A stretch of 64,000 nucleotides of DNA from Microvelia longipes (lineage: Eukaryota > Arthropoda > Insecta > Hemiptera > Veliidae): NCBI GenBank assembly GCA_018340805.1, contig JACMZG010001913.1:13151854-13215853 (forward strand). The letters run 5' to 3'. The position numbers and the translations under genes were made by a program. Numbering within the stretch: position 1 is the first letter of the stretch; each line of letters begins with the position of its first letter. Below the pieces are notes generated by a model. That model was not told where the DNA came from, made no database searches, and saw only the letters and a list, made by a program, of their open reading frames with translations. Shown here one piece after another: positions 34,279 to 45,742 of the stretch.

Positions 34279-35798
34279 TACTAACTTTAAGACAAGAAGG
34301 AAAATAACCTAGGAAGATACAGTTATTAATTAGATGACTTAAATATGGACTTACATAAGAGATAATTTTTTAATAAATTATTACTTAAAAAAATAAATGT
34401 CAAAACTATTTGAATTCTTTAACAAGGATGTAATCTTTTAACTTCCTCACTGTCTGTGTAATTAAGATAGAAGGATTTGGTTTGACAAGGAGGTGGTGTA
34501 GATGCTGTCTAGGAGTAGAGTTAGATGGCTTGGCCAGGTTAGCATGAAGCTTATCTGCAATAGTAGCAAAATGTTTGTTAATCTCATCTGGCTTTAAATC
34601 TATTTCTACTTGTTTAGCCTCCAAACCACCTTCTTGTTTAACCATTTTCCAAATTGCTGAAGGATTATTTACATTATTATTTACATATTCTATATATTTT
34701 TTCTTTTTACATGTTTTTAGAGCCTTTCTATAAGCGTTCCTAAGTTGTGTTCTTTTATTCTCCAGCCAACCAGATTGAAAATATTTACTGAATGAGTAAT
34801 ATGCATTGAGTTTTTCTCTCATTTGCTTTAATTCCTCATTGAAAAAGTAAAGTTTTTTCTTTCTGGGTTTGGCTGTTGTTTCCACTATAGGAAAACATAA
34901 TTCTATAATATTAATGAACTCAGACCAACTTTTCTCACATTCTACGAAAGATGATGGTTGCAGATTTAATGATTTCAATTTGTCCTCAAACAACTTTAAT
35001 TTCGTCCCGTCAATGGGTCTAGTGCGGATAACCTTTTTTTGTCTTTTCTTCTTGGTTTTATTTTGAGTGCTGATCCATAAACTTTGATGATCAGAGAAGC
35101 TGTATGGATGAATTTCACAGTTTCCTTCCCAAGAAGAAAATATGTTATCGAGACATTTGTTACTCCTAGGCCTTGTGACGTCTTTAAAGTTTGTTTGAAG
35201 ACCAAATTATTTCATTAAATCGAGCAACTCTAGTGTATCTTTATTCGTTTGGTTTAACAAGTCAATATTGAAATCTCCAGCGACTATGATGTTATTTCCT
35301 TTCTTATATGCTATGTTTACTGCTTCGTAGAGAATTTCGAGAAAGATTGGAACGTCTCGTTCAGGCGTTCGATATACAGTGATATAAACGCAGTCACCGA
35401 CCTTCACAGCTGCTAATTCACATACGAAAGGAATAGAAAGTTGGTTTATTTGGCTAATGACAGTTGGCTGACCCAAGTCCTTGTGAGTATATATTAGAAC
35501 TCCTCCTCCTCTGGTATTATCCTCTCTACAAAAATTTGAGGAAATATTAAAATCAGCTAGCTGATACATCTCTACTTGATTGGACTTGAGCCAGGTTTCT
35601 GCTAAACCAATTACTTTTATTTCTTTATTATTATGTACTAGAGATTCTAGTTCAACAAATTTTTCTCTCACCGATAAAATATTGGCAAAAAAGAATTTGC
35701 TCTCGTTAGCCTCATTTCTTCTAACATTAGAATTGTCAAGAACATTATTAATATTCCCTATTGTTGTCTGCTTATACAGTGTTGAATTGTTTTCTTGA
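34279..35798 (-). pseudogene. LINE ORF2, AP endonuclease and early RT, broken
   Basis: One reading frame runs from about 35798 to 34406. The exonuclease-endonuclease-phosphatase domain shows VIGLAETWLK, RGGGVLIYTHKDL, VAGDFNIDLL and SFSDHQSLW, the expected metal-binding and catalytic motifs. A single TAA at 35207-35209 interrupts it between the GDFN and SDH motifs. A linker with NAYRKALKTCKKKKY and AIWKMVKQEGG leads towards RT. After the stop at 34406 the same frame resumes with SPYLSHLINNCIFLGYFPS. The start overlaps the ORF1 stop: CAATAAATACT looks like a former ATGA-type overlap whose ATG became ATA. Confidence 0.82.
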
Positions 35799-35802
35799 GT
35801 AT

Positions 35803-36246
35803 TTATTGTGTTTTGAAGTCCGCAGAGCGTCTCTTGAATAAAAAAGGTCTTACCCTGATGTTTTTCGGCCAGAAAGAAGGTTCTAGAAGGGAGGCCTTTA
35901 GCTCATACGGAGCTTCAATTTTAAAACTCGGTAAAACACTCTTACTCTCAAGTTTTTCACAGTCAAACTTGTGTGAAGGATTTTGCTTTTCTAGGTAACT
36001 CAATACCATCTCCTTTGTAGTATCTTTGTTGGTTCGGCCCACATACAGCCAACACGTCCTAGGAGCACCCGACAGCGAATCAATTTTTGATTCTCCAGTC
36101 CCATAGATCGTGGTAGTCCTCTTGTGTCTTTTAGTCGGTTGTGGGGTACTTTTCTGTCCGTTTTTAGAGGTCTTTTCCTCAGCCTTATTATCTTTTTGGG
36201 GATTACTACTACTACTACTACTGGTGGGGAGTTTTTTAAAACACAA
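35803..36246 (-). pseudogene. LINE ORF1 C-terminal part
   Basis: About 147 codons remain open. A Ser-rich and Lys-rich linker is followed by WLYVGRTNKDTTKEMVLSYL and then FKIEAPYELKASLLEPSFWP and IRVRPF. This is the conserved C-terminal segment found in ORF1 proteins of CR1/L2/Jockey-type insect LINEs, where zinc-knuckle or esterase-like domains lie further N-terminal. Those domains are absent because the element is truncated here. It would have bound element RNA. Confidence 0.75.
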
Positions 36247-36319
36247 GTGGATTATGGTAAGATTTTATGAGATTTCGGACGGATCCTTATGATATGCCGT
36301 TTTATTTTCCTGAGCAACT

Positions 36320-36960
36320 CCAATGGTAAACAGTTTTAGAAAAAAAACTATTAAAGCTGTCAGCGTATTGTATACACCGCTCGCAAGCTTTGTTATCAGA
36401 AGTGCATACAACAAAGGAATTATGAATTTGGGATTTTTTAATACAGATATGTTAAAGGGCATCAGAAAAATCCAAAAAGTCCACACACACCAAAATCTGT
36501 TAAGTAGTTTAGGCTGCAGGTGCGTCATATATATGCACGGTTTTTCGGGTACTTTAGTAGCGTTCACAAGCTTATTTTTCGTTTCACGTTCATCATAGGG
36601 ATCCTAAATTTGAGATTTTATTAGGTAGGAATGCATATGTAAAATCTAAAATGTCCTCATATATAAAAATCCATTAGTGGTGTAGGGTGTAGATTACAAC
36701 TTACACAACACGCACCTACAGGTGCGTCAACATAAAAGTGAAGTAAGAATACGAATAAGAAGTCGTAAAAATTGTCATTTCCAAATCTATTTTTCTCCAC
36801 TTCCATAAGGCCAATTTGGATTTATCTTTTTTATTTTTTGATCTAAGAAACGCAGTTATTAAAGATATGATAATATTATACGTAACTTCAGCCGTTTTCA
36901 GGCTACAGTCCCTCAAGTACCCGACTTTGTTGCGGACAGTATAATATATACTTGCAGCTT
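36320..36960 (-). repeat. Family K dispersed repeat
   Basis: In reverse complement this matches parts of 55110-55870: ACGCACCTGCAGCCTAAACT with ACTTAACAGATTTTGGTGTG, and GATCAAAAAATAAAAAAG with GGCCTTATGGAAGTGGAGAA. The phrase 'CTAAACTACTTAACAGATTTTG' resembles tails of several arthropod transposons, but I cannot assign a class. Confidence 0.55.
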
Positions 36961-36969
36961 TTAAAAGTT

Positions 36970-37265
36970 TTTTACTTTTCCTCGCTTATACCGTGGGTGA
37001 ATAGAAAAAAAACCGGGATGTCACCAGAATTATCTCCGGTCTGTCGGTATGTGTGTGTTTTGTCTCCTAGCCCAAGGTAGGCAATAGGAATTACCTGCTG
37101 AGGTGATGCCGAGACAGACAATTAACATGTGGACTACCGTGCAGATGAGGCAGGCAAATGCCATTTATGTGTAAGTCAAACATTGTGTAGTATATTGTTG
37201 CATGCAGTACAATATACACTGGCAGCTTTTAAGGGTTTTTCACTTTTCCTCATTTATACCGTATA
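36970..37265 (+). mobile_element. Family E 5' fragments
   Basis: TTTTTACTTTTCCTCGCTTA, TACCGTGGGTGAATAG and AACCGGGATGTCACCAGAAT match the family E 5' block. A second TTTTCCTCATTTATACCGTA lies at about 37243. Confidence 0.55.
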
Positions 37266-37734
37266 CTACATAATCTTTGGTCTAAGTAATGTTTCAATAC
37301 CTGCCTTGGTGCATACTATATGTTATATGCTCTCTTAAGGAATAGGTAAGATAAGACTTCTTAAGAATAGGTCTTTAAATACGGACCCGAGTGTTTTCTC
37401 GTTTAAAATATATATCATAGCGCAGAACAAATCAAGTGAAGAGTTTCACCAAAACACCATGTCCTTTATGTTTTGAATTACAAGTATAATACAATATGGA
37501 GCAACACCAACTCATTACGTATTCAAGGGATTTCCTCAATATATAAAGGACTACAAGACTATTAAAGAGATTCTCAGTGTTACCACACCTTTATATCTTT
37601 CAATTCCCTAAATCTTGCAGTGTTGCTTTATAGAAAAGCTTTTACTTTACAATACCCTAATCTCTAAGATTGAACTAAATCCTCTTTGATGGGTTTGTTC
37701 AATCAAATCTATTGAACTGAGGGAGCCGAGTCTC

Positions 37735-37820
37735 GATAAGGGAATTGATAGATTTTATATTTTATATATTATTTAAAGTTTTAGATAAGGGAATTGATAT
37801 ATTTTACATATTATTTAAAG
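37735..37820. repeat. Tandem array, about 50-bp unit (left part)
   Basis: AAGGGAATTGATAGATTTTA followed by TATTATTTAAAGTTTTAG repeats. The array resumes at 38479 after an inserted MITE. Confidence 0.8.
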
Positions 37821-38478
37821 TAAAGTGATGTAGAAATTCATACAGTAAGGGTGGGGGGCGCGGGACACAGTGCTCCAACTCCCTGGTTTGAGGTGGTCCT
37901 AAAAAAACAGGGGCTAGTTGCATCAGCTACCGCACCGAGCGCTAGTTTTCACCTTGTACAGCCGTTAACAATATTGTTGTTAGTTTTAAATCGAGACGTC
38001 TAAGTTTTGAAAGAAAGTAAACAAGGCAACTTTTAACTTATATATGAACAATTTTAGTTGTTTATAAGATTATTTGTTTGGAAAATAAGATAAATTTAGC
38101 ATTTTTTTCCTTTATAAAGACAAATAGAAACATAACGAATACGCAAATCAATTTCCATTTCTCCACGTCATGTTTATCATGATATCAGGTCTAGTTAAAA
38201 ATAACACAGCGTTTATATTATTATTATATTTTATAAAAAATTTACATTTAAAATAATTAATACAAATTTTAACATTCTTAAAGATCTATTTGAAAATTTT
38301 AATCTTGAAAATAAAGAAATAATTATTTTATACATGCCGTACAAGGTGAACCGACCTGCCTCTAGTAGAGAAACGGTGAACTTAAAGCTGGCCCATCTAA
38401 AACAGCTTATTCCGGGGGAGTTGGACCACTGTGTCCTGCGCCCACGACCCTTACTGTATGAATCTCTACATCACTTTA
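37821..38478. mobile_element. Family I hAT-type MITE inserted in a tandem array
   Basis: It begins TAAAGTGATGTAGAAATTCA and ends TCTCTACATCACTTTA, with long inverted arms (GGGCGCGGGACACAGTG versus CACTGTGTCCTGCGCCC). The octamer ATTTAAAG flanks both sides (37813-37820 and 38479-38486), a perfect 8-bp duplication. The same octamer is part of the tandem unit, so the duplication is very likely but not independently provable. A second copy, truncated at its right end, lies at 58481-59150. Confidence 0.85.
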
Positions 38479-38645
38479 ATTTAAAGTTATAGATAAGGGA
38501 ATTAATGGATTTTATATTTAATATATTATTTAGAGTTTTAAACAAAGGAATTGATAAATTTTATATTTAATATATTATTTAAAGTTTTAAATAAAGAAAT
38601 TGCTAGATTTTATATTTAAAATATTATTTAAAGTTTTAGAGATTA
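38479..38645. repeat. Tandem array, about 50-bp unit (right part)
   Basis: Three more copies of the 50-bp unit with TTATTTAAAGTTTTA and AATTGATAGATTTTATATTT, continuing the array interrupted by the MITE. Confidence 0.8.
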
Positions 38646-38649
38646 TACC

Positions 38650-39700
38650 ACTACAGTGGCGTAGAAAGTTATTTCAAATATTTCAAAAATAATAAAGTTT
38701 TAATGCATATTATACAACTCATTTAACTCATTATAAACGGTGTCCCCGGATGGACTTAACGATACGTGTAAAAAAGACCGAAAAAATCATTTTTCGAAAC
38801 AAATTCATTTTTGCATGTTTTCAAGCAAAGATTTATGATATTTTTATTTTTAAAAGATTATTTAAGATAATTTAAAAAATTATTCCTTCCAATTAAAATA
38901 TTCTATTTGTTAGAAATTAATGTGTATTAGAACAATATGTAAAAGACAAGAGTAAATTATTTTGGAGCAGTTTCAATTCCAATAAATGTTATTATAAACC
39001 GAACGATCTCACTAGTAAATATTATCTTTCCTCACATAGATAACTTAAACACGTGATGAACTTTTGAGTTCAATTTTAAAGAAAATATGAAAAAGCTTCT
39101 TGAGGTTGCTCTTACCGCAGGTTGGTATTGCCCCCGAGCTGATTCCATGGCTTGTTGCTTTCAACAACATCATTACCAGGATAACGAGCGTCTTATCTTT
39201 CCATCAATATTCTGAAAAGAAAACCAGCTCCTAAAATTACGTTTTAAAATAACAAAGCCATGCTTTACAATATTACTTGACAGAAATAACAACTTAAAAG
39301 CGCGACAAATCTCTTAAAACTGGTAAAACCGCTGATTATCGTTCGGTTGTGACGTTTTTGCGCAAACGTCATAATTTTGGATATATACTTGTCCGATTTT
39401 AATTAATAAAGATGAATCTTTTAGAAATCTGCTCTGCTTAAAAAATGTCCTTTTTACGTTCAATCAGCTGAAATTAGTTCGATATTACATTTCGAACATG
39501 CGCGATTTTACGGAGAGCTCATCATAAGAGAGACTAACCATGTTTTATTTATAATTTATCCAATAAAAATAAAACCGGAACTAATACTGATAATACAATG
39601 AGACTTCGAATATGTTTATGAAACATACATAGTAAAAACAAAAAAATCAGACAAATCTAAACATTTGTGATTTTTTGAAATGTTTATGGGACCATTTTTG
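38650..39700. other. Intronic stretch, nothing recognised
   Basis: AT-rich. A block at about 39590-39640 (ACTGATAATACAATGAGACT, GAAACATACATAGTA) recurs in diverged form at about 41345-41400. Confidence 0.5.
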
Positions 39701-39934
39701 TGGGTTAGTGACGTAATACATATTTCATAAACAATAGGGTTCGTGACATTATTAAGGTTGATTTTAGTACCGAGTATCATTTCGATCCAAGAAAGTGTTC
39801 CAAACAGTTACGAACGTTAGGAACAGTCACCAACCATCAAGAAAGAGAGACAAGAACACAGAAAGCGTATCTACTATCTGTCAAAGGAACTTGACTGATG
39901 GTTCATTATGATTCTGGGATACATTGTGTTTGTA

Positions 39935-40050
39935 TCCATGATGTCCTGCATCCCTGAAGATGCCTACGACAGTGGAAACGAAACGTCGGATTCTTCATCT
40001 ACATTGACGCGGTCACCACCGGAAGACCTAAATCTTCATGTCAATAACCG
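39935..40050 (+). mobile_element. Family H repeat, single copy
   Basis: CATTGTGTTTGTATCCATG, ATGTCCTGCATCCCTGAAG, GAAACGTCGGATTCTTC and CACCGGAAGACCTAAATC, the full family H half-element carrying the hammerhead-like core. The ORF at 39908-40126 is a by-product. Confidence 0.7.
39950..39991 (+). ncRNA. Hammerhead-like motif (family H), core intact
   Basis: ATCC (39950-39953), CTGAAGA (39954-39960), GAAAC (39980-39984), GTC, GGAT (39988-39991). Stem I and all core bases are intact. Stem II (GCCTAC...GGAAAC) has more mismatches than the copy at 28585. Confidence 0.5.
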
Positions 40051-40204
40051 TGGAAGCCTACGCAGTGCATTATTGCAGTCATTAAGTTATTATCACTATT
40101 TATCAGCATTATTTATCAGTCATTAGATAATACTTATGCATTATTTATGATTTTAATGACTGTAATAAGTATAATTTATGATTTTAATGACTGCAATAAG
40201 TATT

Positions 40205-40395
40205 TTTGATGAACCAAGCACACAGTGAACTAGTAGTCGGTGCTAGCCAGAGCGGTGAGCCTAGCCAGAGTCTAGCTGGTCTAGATGAAGTAGGCGCACT
40301 GTGAACTAGTCGCAGACACTAGCCAGAGCAGTGAGTTTGGATAGAGCCTGGTTGGGCTAGATGAACTAGGCACACTATAAACTAGTCATATGTGC
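40205..40395. repeat. Tandem repeat, about 85-bp unit, about 2.2 copies
   Basis: CACACAGTGAACTAGTAGTC, GCTAGCCAGAGCGGTGAG and CTAGCTGGTCTAGATGAA recur at about 40300 and 40375 with point changes. It is more GC-rich than its surroundings. Confidence 0.85.
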
Positions 40396-40399
40396 CACC

Positions 40400-42480
40400 A
40401 TGTACGGAGGGTGTGCTTCCTAGATGATAGGGTGTGTACAAACTCTGGGGGAATTAGTTGAGTGAGATTTAAGTGAGGGGAAAACGCTAAAATGACTCTA
40501 CGTGTTTAAGTGTAAAAAAAGTATTTTTACGAAGGATGCATATGAAGGAAAGGACAAAATATCCAGCCATTTCTTGTTAAAGGTGTGTCAGCTCAAACAA
40601 AAATTCCTTCAATTCAAAGAACTATATTAGCGTCGATTTAGACAAACATTAGCTGTCTGTGAAATATGTTTGTAATTCACCCTTGAAAAAATAATATTTG
40701 TATTTGATATTTATTTATGATCAAAATTGAATTTGAACACGAATTTATGAACTAATGGACTAAAAAATATTAAGATTCATTTTTCAAAGATATTTTAAAG
40801 TTTAATTTTATTTATTGAGAATGTCTTACAGGGTAAAATAATCTTTTATAAATTACAATTTTAAATGTATTACACAACATTTTCAAGTCCACCCAATAAG
40901 TACCACGCACGTCTTTCCTGTATAAATCAATTTTAAACTAAAGCTTACTTTTTTATCATGTTTAAAGTGATAACAATTTTAGAATTTGTTTTTTTTTTTA
41001 AAAAAAGATAAATAAAGAAAGGAAATTGAGGTAGTGATTTTGAAAAATGTCTCTTATTGTAAATTTCGTACGTGACTCACTAGGCTTGTTGATGATTGTC
41101 ATTATCTTACATAACCTATAAACTTTTACACAAGGCAATAAAAAACAAAGGCGACGACGATGGGGACAGCATGTTTGTTGTACTTTATCAGCTCGTCATA
41201 TTACTGGTTTATATAAGTGGCATACTGCCACGATATAAGCCAATTTTCAAATGTATTAGTAAAATACGTGATTCGTTTACATATTATTTGTTTATGTCAA
41301 TCAATGAGACGTAATGTTATGTTTAACATATGTCAATCAATAGCACCAGAACTGGTTTTGATAACACATTGAAACTTCGTATGTTTGTTAAACATACATA
41401 GTAGTAATGGTAATAACTTCAATAATTGATGCAAAATTGTCATGGCTTTCCAACGATATTCATAACTTATTTGTATTATGTATACTTTGGGAGTTAAAGC
41501 ATGTTTTTCAAACCAACATACGCAACCCTATAAAATTATAAAATTTGAACTTGTGGGAAAACGGTTGAGAATTGACCGCTGTCCAATACCATGTTTTTTG
41601 TAGCCCTTGGGGCATAGAATCACTCCATTCATTTTTTTACTTATATCACCAACACCCTGTATGTTAAATATAATCTACAAGAAGCTATAAAAGGAACAAG
41701 GTAATCGTATTATTTCCCTCATTTTAGAATATATTCTTAAAATTTATTTTCTACTAAATTTTAAAAACAAATTTTAAAATCATTTTACAACTTCCTCTTA
41801 ACACCTCAATTTAAAATACGTTAAGAGAAGGATAAGTATATAAATACTTTCAAATTCCTTTTTACTTCTAAAAGGAATGTGGTTTCATAAATTTAACTTT
41901 TAAAAGCAATTTTCAACAATTTTGGAGAAATTATTGAAGTCAACTCATGCATTATAATTCGAAAAATTTGCTATGGACTAAAGATGATTAAAATTGTCTT
42001 CAAAGTTATTAAACGAGTATTTTTAATTAAAAGAATTTACTCGTGAGAAAATTCTAAGATTAGTGTTTTACAAATTAATATTTATGGTTTTTGAATGAAG
42101 AGAGAACGCTCAATTTCAAATGAGTGGTGATATGTCTTTAATTAGTTTATGTTGTGTTGTTGCTTAGCAACGATATGTCATATTTTTTTATTAGGATAAG
42201 TTTCGTTGTGTCTAATTATTGATGGAATAAAACCAAACGATTGTTATGAATGCTTTTCCATCTAAATTAAGTTAAGTTATTACTAGACTGCACAAAATAC
42301 AAGACGGAACGGACAAAATTATATCAACATGTCAAACTTCAAGATATCCAAGACAATAATGAAAAAATCAAGACTCTGCTCTTCTCAAAATTAAAAATAT
42401 AATAAACACTCAAATTCGTAAATTAAATTAACTATTCCCCTTAGCCCCAAAAAAAAGTAGAGACCCAACCTTAACAGTTA
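40400..42480. other. Intronic stretch, nothing recognised
   Basis: AT-rich. The ORF at 41096-41314 has no recognisable family. No RNA motif is seen. Confidence 0.5.
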
Positions 42481-42970
42481 AACCCCAAACGTAAAAAAAA
42501 TAATAGCATAACCTTTACACCCAGGACCCGATTGTCCTGGGTTGTACAACCTGATTAGGTTTTTCTGTGGTTTCCCTCAATTTTACAGGCAAATGCCAGG
42601 TTGAATCATTAAAAGTCAGTCCACAGACTGCATAGGCAACCCTTTTTGAAACTCCTGCAAACTACCTATACAATATAATCCTATTCAAAACACTACAAAA
42701 AATATCTTTTGACAATCCTAAAAAAAATATAAAAATAAAATACCCTAACCAAAAAATATAAAATTATCCTTATCCAAAACAAACCCCCTCACACCCCAAG
42801 AAAAATAATTAAAATTTATACCACAAAAATAACAAATAAATAAATAAAATAAGGAGACACAAATTACCCTAATCAATAAATAAAATATGGCTTCGGTATA
42901 CACGAAATAAATATATTACTTTTGCCAATAATGAACTTGTTTAAAAAAAAAAAAAAAAAAAAAAAGTTAA
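42440..42970 (+). mobile_element. Strand-skewed A/C-rich repeat with poly(A) tract
   Basis: From about 42440 the + strand is mostly A and C with few G, ending in a 23-base A-run at about 42943-42965. It encloses a block with CCTGGGTTGTACAACCTGAT, TGTGGTTTCCCTCAATTTTA and CAGGCAAATGCCAGG. I recognise the latter two phrases as typical of 3' ends of widespread arthropod retroposons. Likely a retroposon 3' region or SINE with its tail. The class is not certain. Confidence 0.5.
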
Positions 42971-42999
42971 GATATCAAGTGGTAAATAAATGAATTATT

Positions 43000-43850
43000 A
43001 CTTGAAAAGAAGGAAAGTCTATCCACAAAAATAATCTACTTACGGTAGGAAATCAAGGCATAACAACTGTTTTTGAAGTTGCGAAACGTCATTTTTCTGT
43101 CAAAAAATGGATCACGTTCAAGGGAGGGGTTGGAGCTTTTCACATCGACGGTGTTTAAAAAATATTTAGATACAGTGCGGACAATTTTTGGTAATGCTCT
43201 ACCTTCTAGGGTGTTAGTAGTAATATGGGGGGAAGTGGTAGTAACTACCAGGCAAGTAGGCCACGTTGTTGGGCCCTTTTTGCCAGCTCCCTAAGATAAT
43301 GTTCTACTCCTTTTAATTTCAGGTGTAGGTATATTTCATCTAATCTAGACAGAAGAGCCGTGAATTTCTATGGTTCCTCTCATGCTTTTTTCAAGCAATC
43401 ATACACATTTTAACTGACTCATATAGTCTAGTGAAAACTCACTGTGTATTTACTCCATACACTTTAAACTACAAGGCAGGCACACTATAGTAATATAATG
43501 AATCTACTATCGGGTCCTAAATTTTGCCTATTCAGTTTCATTTAGGGTTTTTTTTATTATTTTTCTTTTTATTTATGATTTTATTTTATTGAGCGCATGC
43601 TCCAAGTTTGTTATTACATGCACTCAAGCTCCTTCGTTAAAATGGTGGGTATAACACCCAATAGAGGATACTTTACCGCATTTATCTAAATTAAAAATGT
43701 ACAATCTTACAAACTAATTACAGTAATACAATGATACAAGAACGAAAGTTATTTCTACATTAAGATTTTTACACAAATACTCAAATTTACATTTACAATT
43801 ATATACAATAAACAAGTTATTCCCACTGGCACCTTATAAACATTACATTT
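43000..43850. other. Intronic stretch, nothing recognised
   Basis: The open frame at 43073-43294 shows no family features. Confidence 0.5.
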
Positions 43851-43857
43851 AAAAGGG

Positions 43858-44560
43858 GAGCCATTAGTCTACTCCGCCTCTGGGAGTTATTAGTCTAGTC
43901 CACCTCTGGGAGCCATTAGTCTAGTCCACCTCTGGGAGCCTTTAGTCTAGTCCACCTCTGGGAGCCATTAGTCTAGTCCACCTTCTGGACCCCTACTAGA
44001 GTCTAGTCTTCTTCCTGGAGCCCTTTTAAAGTCTTGTGTTTCCCCTGGATCCATTCTAGGGCACTTCTTTAGATAGTTACTCCTTTTTAGGGGAGTACTA
44101 TACTCCTTTTTTTATCCATGTAACCTGCTTTAGATTGTTACTCCCCTTTGACAGATCAGACTAGTTACTTTCTTTTTTGTATACTCCCCTTAGTTTTTTG
44201 ATTTTATTACTAACCTTCATATATTTTACCTGATGTAGAAATGATGTAGAAACCCATTGGGGCTATTGTTGGGGTTAGAGTAGGGGGAAAGTCAAAGATA
44301 TATCTTCTTAACTAAGGGGAGTAACGTAACCATTTAAAGAAGGTCTCCTAAGAAAGGGAGTAACCATCTTCTAAGAAGGTAACCTTCTTCCGATGGTTAC
44401 TTCCCAACAACTCTATGAGGGGAGTGACTATTTAAAGAAGGCCACTGAGTAACCTTTTTTAGATAGTTACTCCCCAACAATACTATGAGGGGAGTAACTA
44501 TCCAAAAAAGGTCTTTGAGTAACCTTCTTTAGATGGTTACTCCCTACCTCAATAACTTAC
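43858..44560. repeat. Family J: tandem 27-bp and 80-bp units
   Basis: Five copies of GGGAGCCATTAGTCTAGTCC plus ACCTCT (43858-43985). After a less repetitive part come units of about 80 bp in which CCTTCTTTAGATGGTTACTC is followed by its near mirror GGGGAGTAACTATCCAAA, so each unit can form a hairpin. Paralogous sequence lies at 54735-54850 (27-bp units) and 56800-57230 (the rest). Confidence 0.8.
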
Positions 44561-44564
44561 CTTC

Positions 44565-44990
44565 ATAACCAATACCTCAAAACCTTTAACACAACTTCAA
44601 ATATGTGGTGCCTACAAGGCATGTATAGCAAATCCTTTTCTAAGTGGTTCTCAAAATTTCTGCAAGCTCCATTGTTCTTACCGGTGTTCGATGCCAGAGT
44701 TATAACCTATCTTGCCTTTCTTTATTCTATTCATTTTTTGTGGAAATTCTATAAAATTCCGTATTTTACAATAGGGAAGAGGGGGGATGGTCAGGCAAGG
44801 GGGGGGGATCACACAAAGTTTCAGCTATTATACTCATTACTTAGTTTTCACCTATTTCGAGATAGGATGACAGTGCTTTGTATGTTACACATTAGGTCTG
44901 CTAATTTTGGTATAAATAACCAAAATATTGATCTTAAATTATAGAAGACAGTATACAAAAGCATAATATGTCAATGAATTGATATAAAAA
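44565..44990. other. Intronic stretch with a non-supported ORF
   Basis: An open frame of 113 codons (44603-44944) crosses a run of nine G residues and low-complexity DNA. It has no recognisable domain and I do not call it a gene. Confidence 0.45.
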
Positions 44991-44999
44991 AACATATTA

Positions 45000-45420
45000 T
45001 ATAAGTTATACTTATAATAAATGTGCCAAGTTTCATCTTATTATCAGCATTAGTTAAATTTTTATCAAATGACTTTTAACTAAGTGTTTTAAAAAATGAA
45101 AAAAATCGGAAAATAATCCAATAGAGTTGAAATTTGGTACAAAAGAATACCTTTATTTAATAAAAAAAAGTACGCTAAGTTTCTTTCATTACGGTACCAA
45201 AGTACATGAAATAATTTTTGGTGGATTATAAAAGTTATGCAGCATTGAGCGTCTCCAGTGCCTGGTTTGGTGACCGCTGGAAATAAAACAGATGTATTTA
45301 CTATCTCTGGACAAGTGAAGCGAGTCCGTAAACGTATTGCAGTATAAATTTGGTGAAATGTATATTCTGAGGATGAGCGAAGCGAGTCCGAAGTAGGGAG
45401 GATAAAATATATTAAAGAGC
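45000..45420 (+). mobile_element. Family E repeat with diverged 5S-like segment
   Basis: GTGCCAAGTTTCATCTTATT, TTGAAATTTGGTACAAAAGA, then the 5S-like part at about 45231-45283 (AGTTATGCAGCATTGAGCG, CAGTGCCTGG, TGACCGCTGGAAAT) and AGGATGAGCGAAGCGAGTCC. The TGGATGGG of the other copies is TGGTTTGG here. The ORFs on the minus strand are shadows. Confidence 0.68.
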
Positions 45421-45530
45421 AACGTATACACATAAACAAAGTTTTAAAACAACTGATCCAAAAACATTGGAAATTAGGGTATATTAGTGAAAATTTTAAA
45501 ACTTTATACTTATACAAAGTTATAAAAAAT

Positions 45531-45652
<122 letters not shown>

Positions 45653-45742
45653 ATTACAAACGTCTTACAATTATATGTCAACTTATAGCTTTTTACTTGT
45701 AATATTACTTTTTACGAGTATTGTCATACAACGGGCCCAGTA

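Larger units (their letters stand above)
33346..36246 (-). mobile_element. Decayed non-LTR retrotransposon (LINE), CR1/Jockey-like
   Basis: On the minus strand it reads: the C-terminal part of an ORF1 (36246-35803), an ORF2 with AP endonuclease, the start of reverse transcriptase, the post-catalytic RT portion from FADD onwards, a 3' UTR, and a (TAAA)n-type tail (33346-33405, seen as ATTT repeats on the + strand). The N-terminal part of ORF1 is missing, ORF2 has an in-frame stop at 35207-35209 and several more near 34300-34405, and much of the RT core is deleted. It cannot be active. The tail abuts the end of a family A MITE, so it inserted at or near that MITE's edge. It lies antisense within the AST-CCC intron. 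Confidence 0.88.

Noticed and set aside
44603..44944. 113-codon open frame
   Set aside because: It crosses a poly-G run and low-complexity DNA, shows no domain or signal peptide, and lies in the AST-CCC intron.
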